From NCBI GenBank assembly GCA_963806635.1, contig CAWDZA010000015.1, positions 1,240,001 to 1,304,000 on the forward strand: a DNA stretch of 64,000 nucleotides. Reading direction: 5' to 3'. The DNA is from CAVVEQ01 sp963806635. GTDB lineage: Bacteria > Chloroflexota > Anaerolineae > Anaerolineales > Anaerolineaceae. Positions 63,601 to 64,000 of this stretch are shown here, piece after piece; the stretch's first letter is position 1; each line of letters begins with the position of its first letter. Both the position numbers and the translations under genes were made by a program. The notes beneath the pieces are model-generated. The model did not search any database, was not told the DNA's origin, and saw nothing but the letters and a program-made list of their open reading frames with translations.

Positions 63601-64000
63601 TCGATATTAGTGAGGTTCACTGAACCGGCGTTAGTTTCAACAATGAGACCCACCCCGCTTGGGTCAGTATTTTGTATATTAAGATTAACAAGGTTGAAAG
63701 TGCCGCTGGAATTGGCGATTTTTAACATACCTTCAAGATTTATTTTCTCAAAATCGCCAATCCCCCCAACAAAGTTCAGGTTGGAAACAGTGAATCCTCC
63801 TGTCCATCCAAGGATGGATACAGGTACGCTGATTGTTGGCAGGGTTACGCCTGGACCTGGAGTAGGTCCTATCAATCCTTTAATGCAAGCCGAATTAGGG
63901 AGCTTTGCACTGTCATAATATATTTCAATCCGTGGTGATTCTTCAACAATCCCTGGGTCGGTTCCGTAAGTGGCCTCAATATGGATGATCCCATCGGTAG
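60662..64000 (-). CDS. Large right-handed beta-helix repeat protein (partial, one frameshift)
   Basis: More than 1,110 codons, open at the window edge. Dozens of parallel beta-helix coils repeat text such as GPVTLSNVEANEN, GISLTGSQNLRNGSFGARLNN and GVTATNITANQNKSAGM, with Asn ladders and ISxxNxxG turns, as in pectate-lyase-like or polymorphic-membrane-type surface proteins. An extra base near 62444-62452 creates a TGA; removing it joins IECTAS to VDKPITISKSYFDRN. No anchor is seen at the C-terminus (GNINSNIYLH). Probably exported, function unknown. Confidence 0.8.

Noticed and set aside
60662..64000. CRISPR-like or tandem DNA repeat array
   Set aside because: The repetition is at the protein level with diverged DNA; there are no constant direct repeats with unique spacers.

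Overview
The window most likely comes from a bacterium of the Chloroflexota, probably class Anaerolineae. That is inferred from gene content, not from a marker gene: a T-box before serS, a DUF4388 / small GTPase / V4R operon, a lone XPB-N-terminal-like 'helicase-associated' protein, and many hypothetical proteins of the type found in that class. G+C is moderately high overall. An AT-richer island lies at about 6.45-7.66 kb.

Layout. (1) 0-4.4 kb, minus strand: serS behind a serine-type T-box, then a thiamine operon (TPP riboswitch, thiamine pyrophosphokinase, ThiB, ThiP) with no ATPase gene. (2) 4.4-6.5 kb, minus: V4R protein, Ras-like GTPase and DUF4388 protein. (3) 6.5-12.1 kb, plus: a low-GC membrane protein bracketed by three copies of a 32-nt palindromic element, a helicase-associated-domain protein, a frameshifted KBL/BioF-type acyltransferase and a DUF6056-type membrane protein. 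(4) 12.1-43.9 kb, minus: about 32 tightly packed, often start-stop-overlapping genes for a surface polysaccharide. They read from a near-consensus promoter at 43.9 kb whose first gene is a winged-helix regulator. The genes include a Wzm/Wzt ABC exporter, many glycosyltransferases, two NeuB-like synthases, three CMP-sugar synthetase-type enzymes, PseB and several SDRs. (5) 43.9-50.9 kb: DoxX protein, cold-shock protein, Yip1 protein, SH3 lipoprotein, YgjP-type metallopeptidase, RlmI-like methyltransferase, APC permease and a CAU-anticodon tRNA. (6) 51-57.2 kb: an OmpR-type two-component system divergent from an apparent redox operon. That operon has two tandem pairs of a PepSY-like exported protein plus a small Ser/Thr-rich membrane protein, then ApbE and a ferric-reductase-like membrane protein. 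(7) 57.2-64 kb: S41 protease lipoprotein, truncated sulfatase-like remnant, tRNA-Gly(UCC) and a large beta-helix protein running off the window.

The most interesting unit is region 6. Both PepSY-like genes carry a TTGGAA-N5-TTGGAA direct repeat exactly 47 bp (start to start) before a -10-like hexamer, as expected for sites of the adjacent OmpR-family regulator. The kinase's extracytoplasmic loop and the first PepSY-like protein's tail are both acidic. I infer a metal- or redox-responsive envelope electron-transfer system.

About eleven single-base frameshifts break otherwise well conserved genes, and ten of them are gains of one base. This looks more like residual sequencing or assembly error than gene decay, so the broken genes here should be treated as probably intact in the organism.
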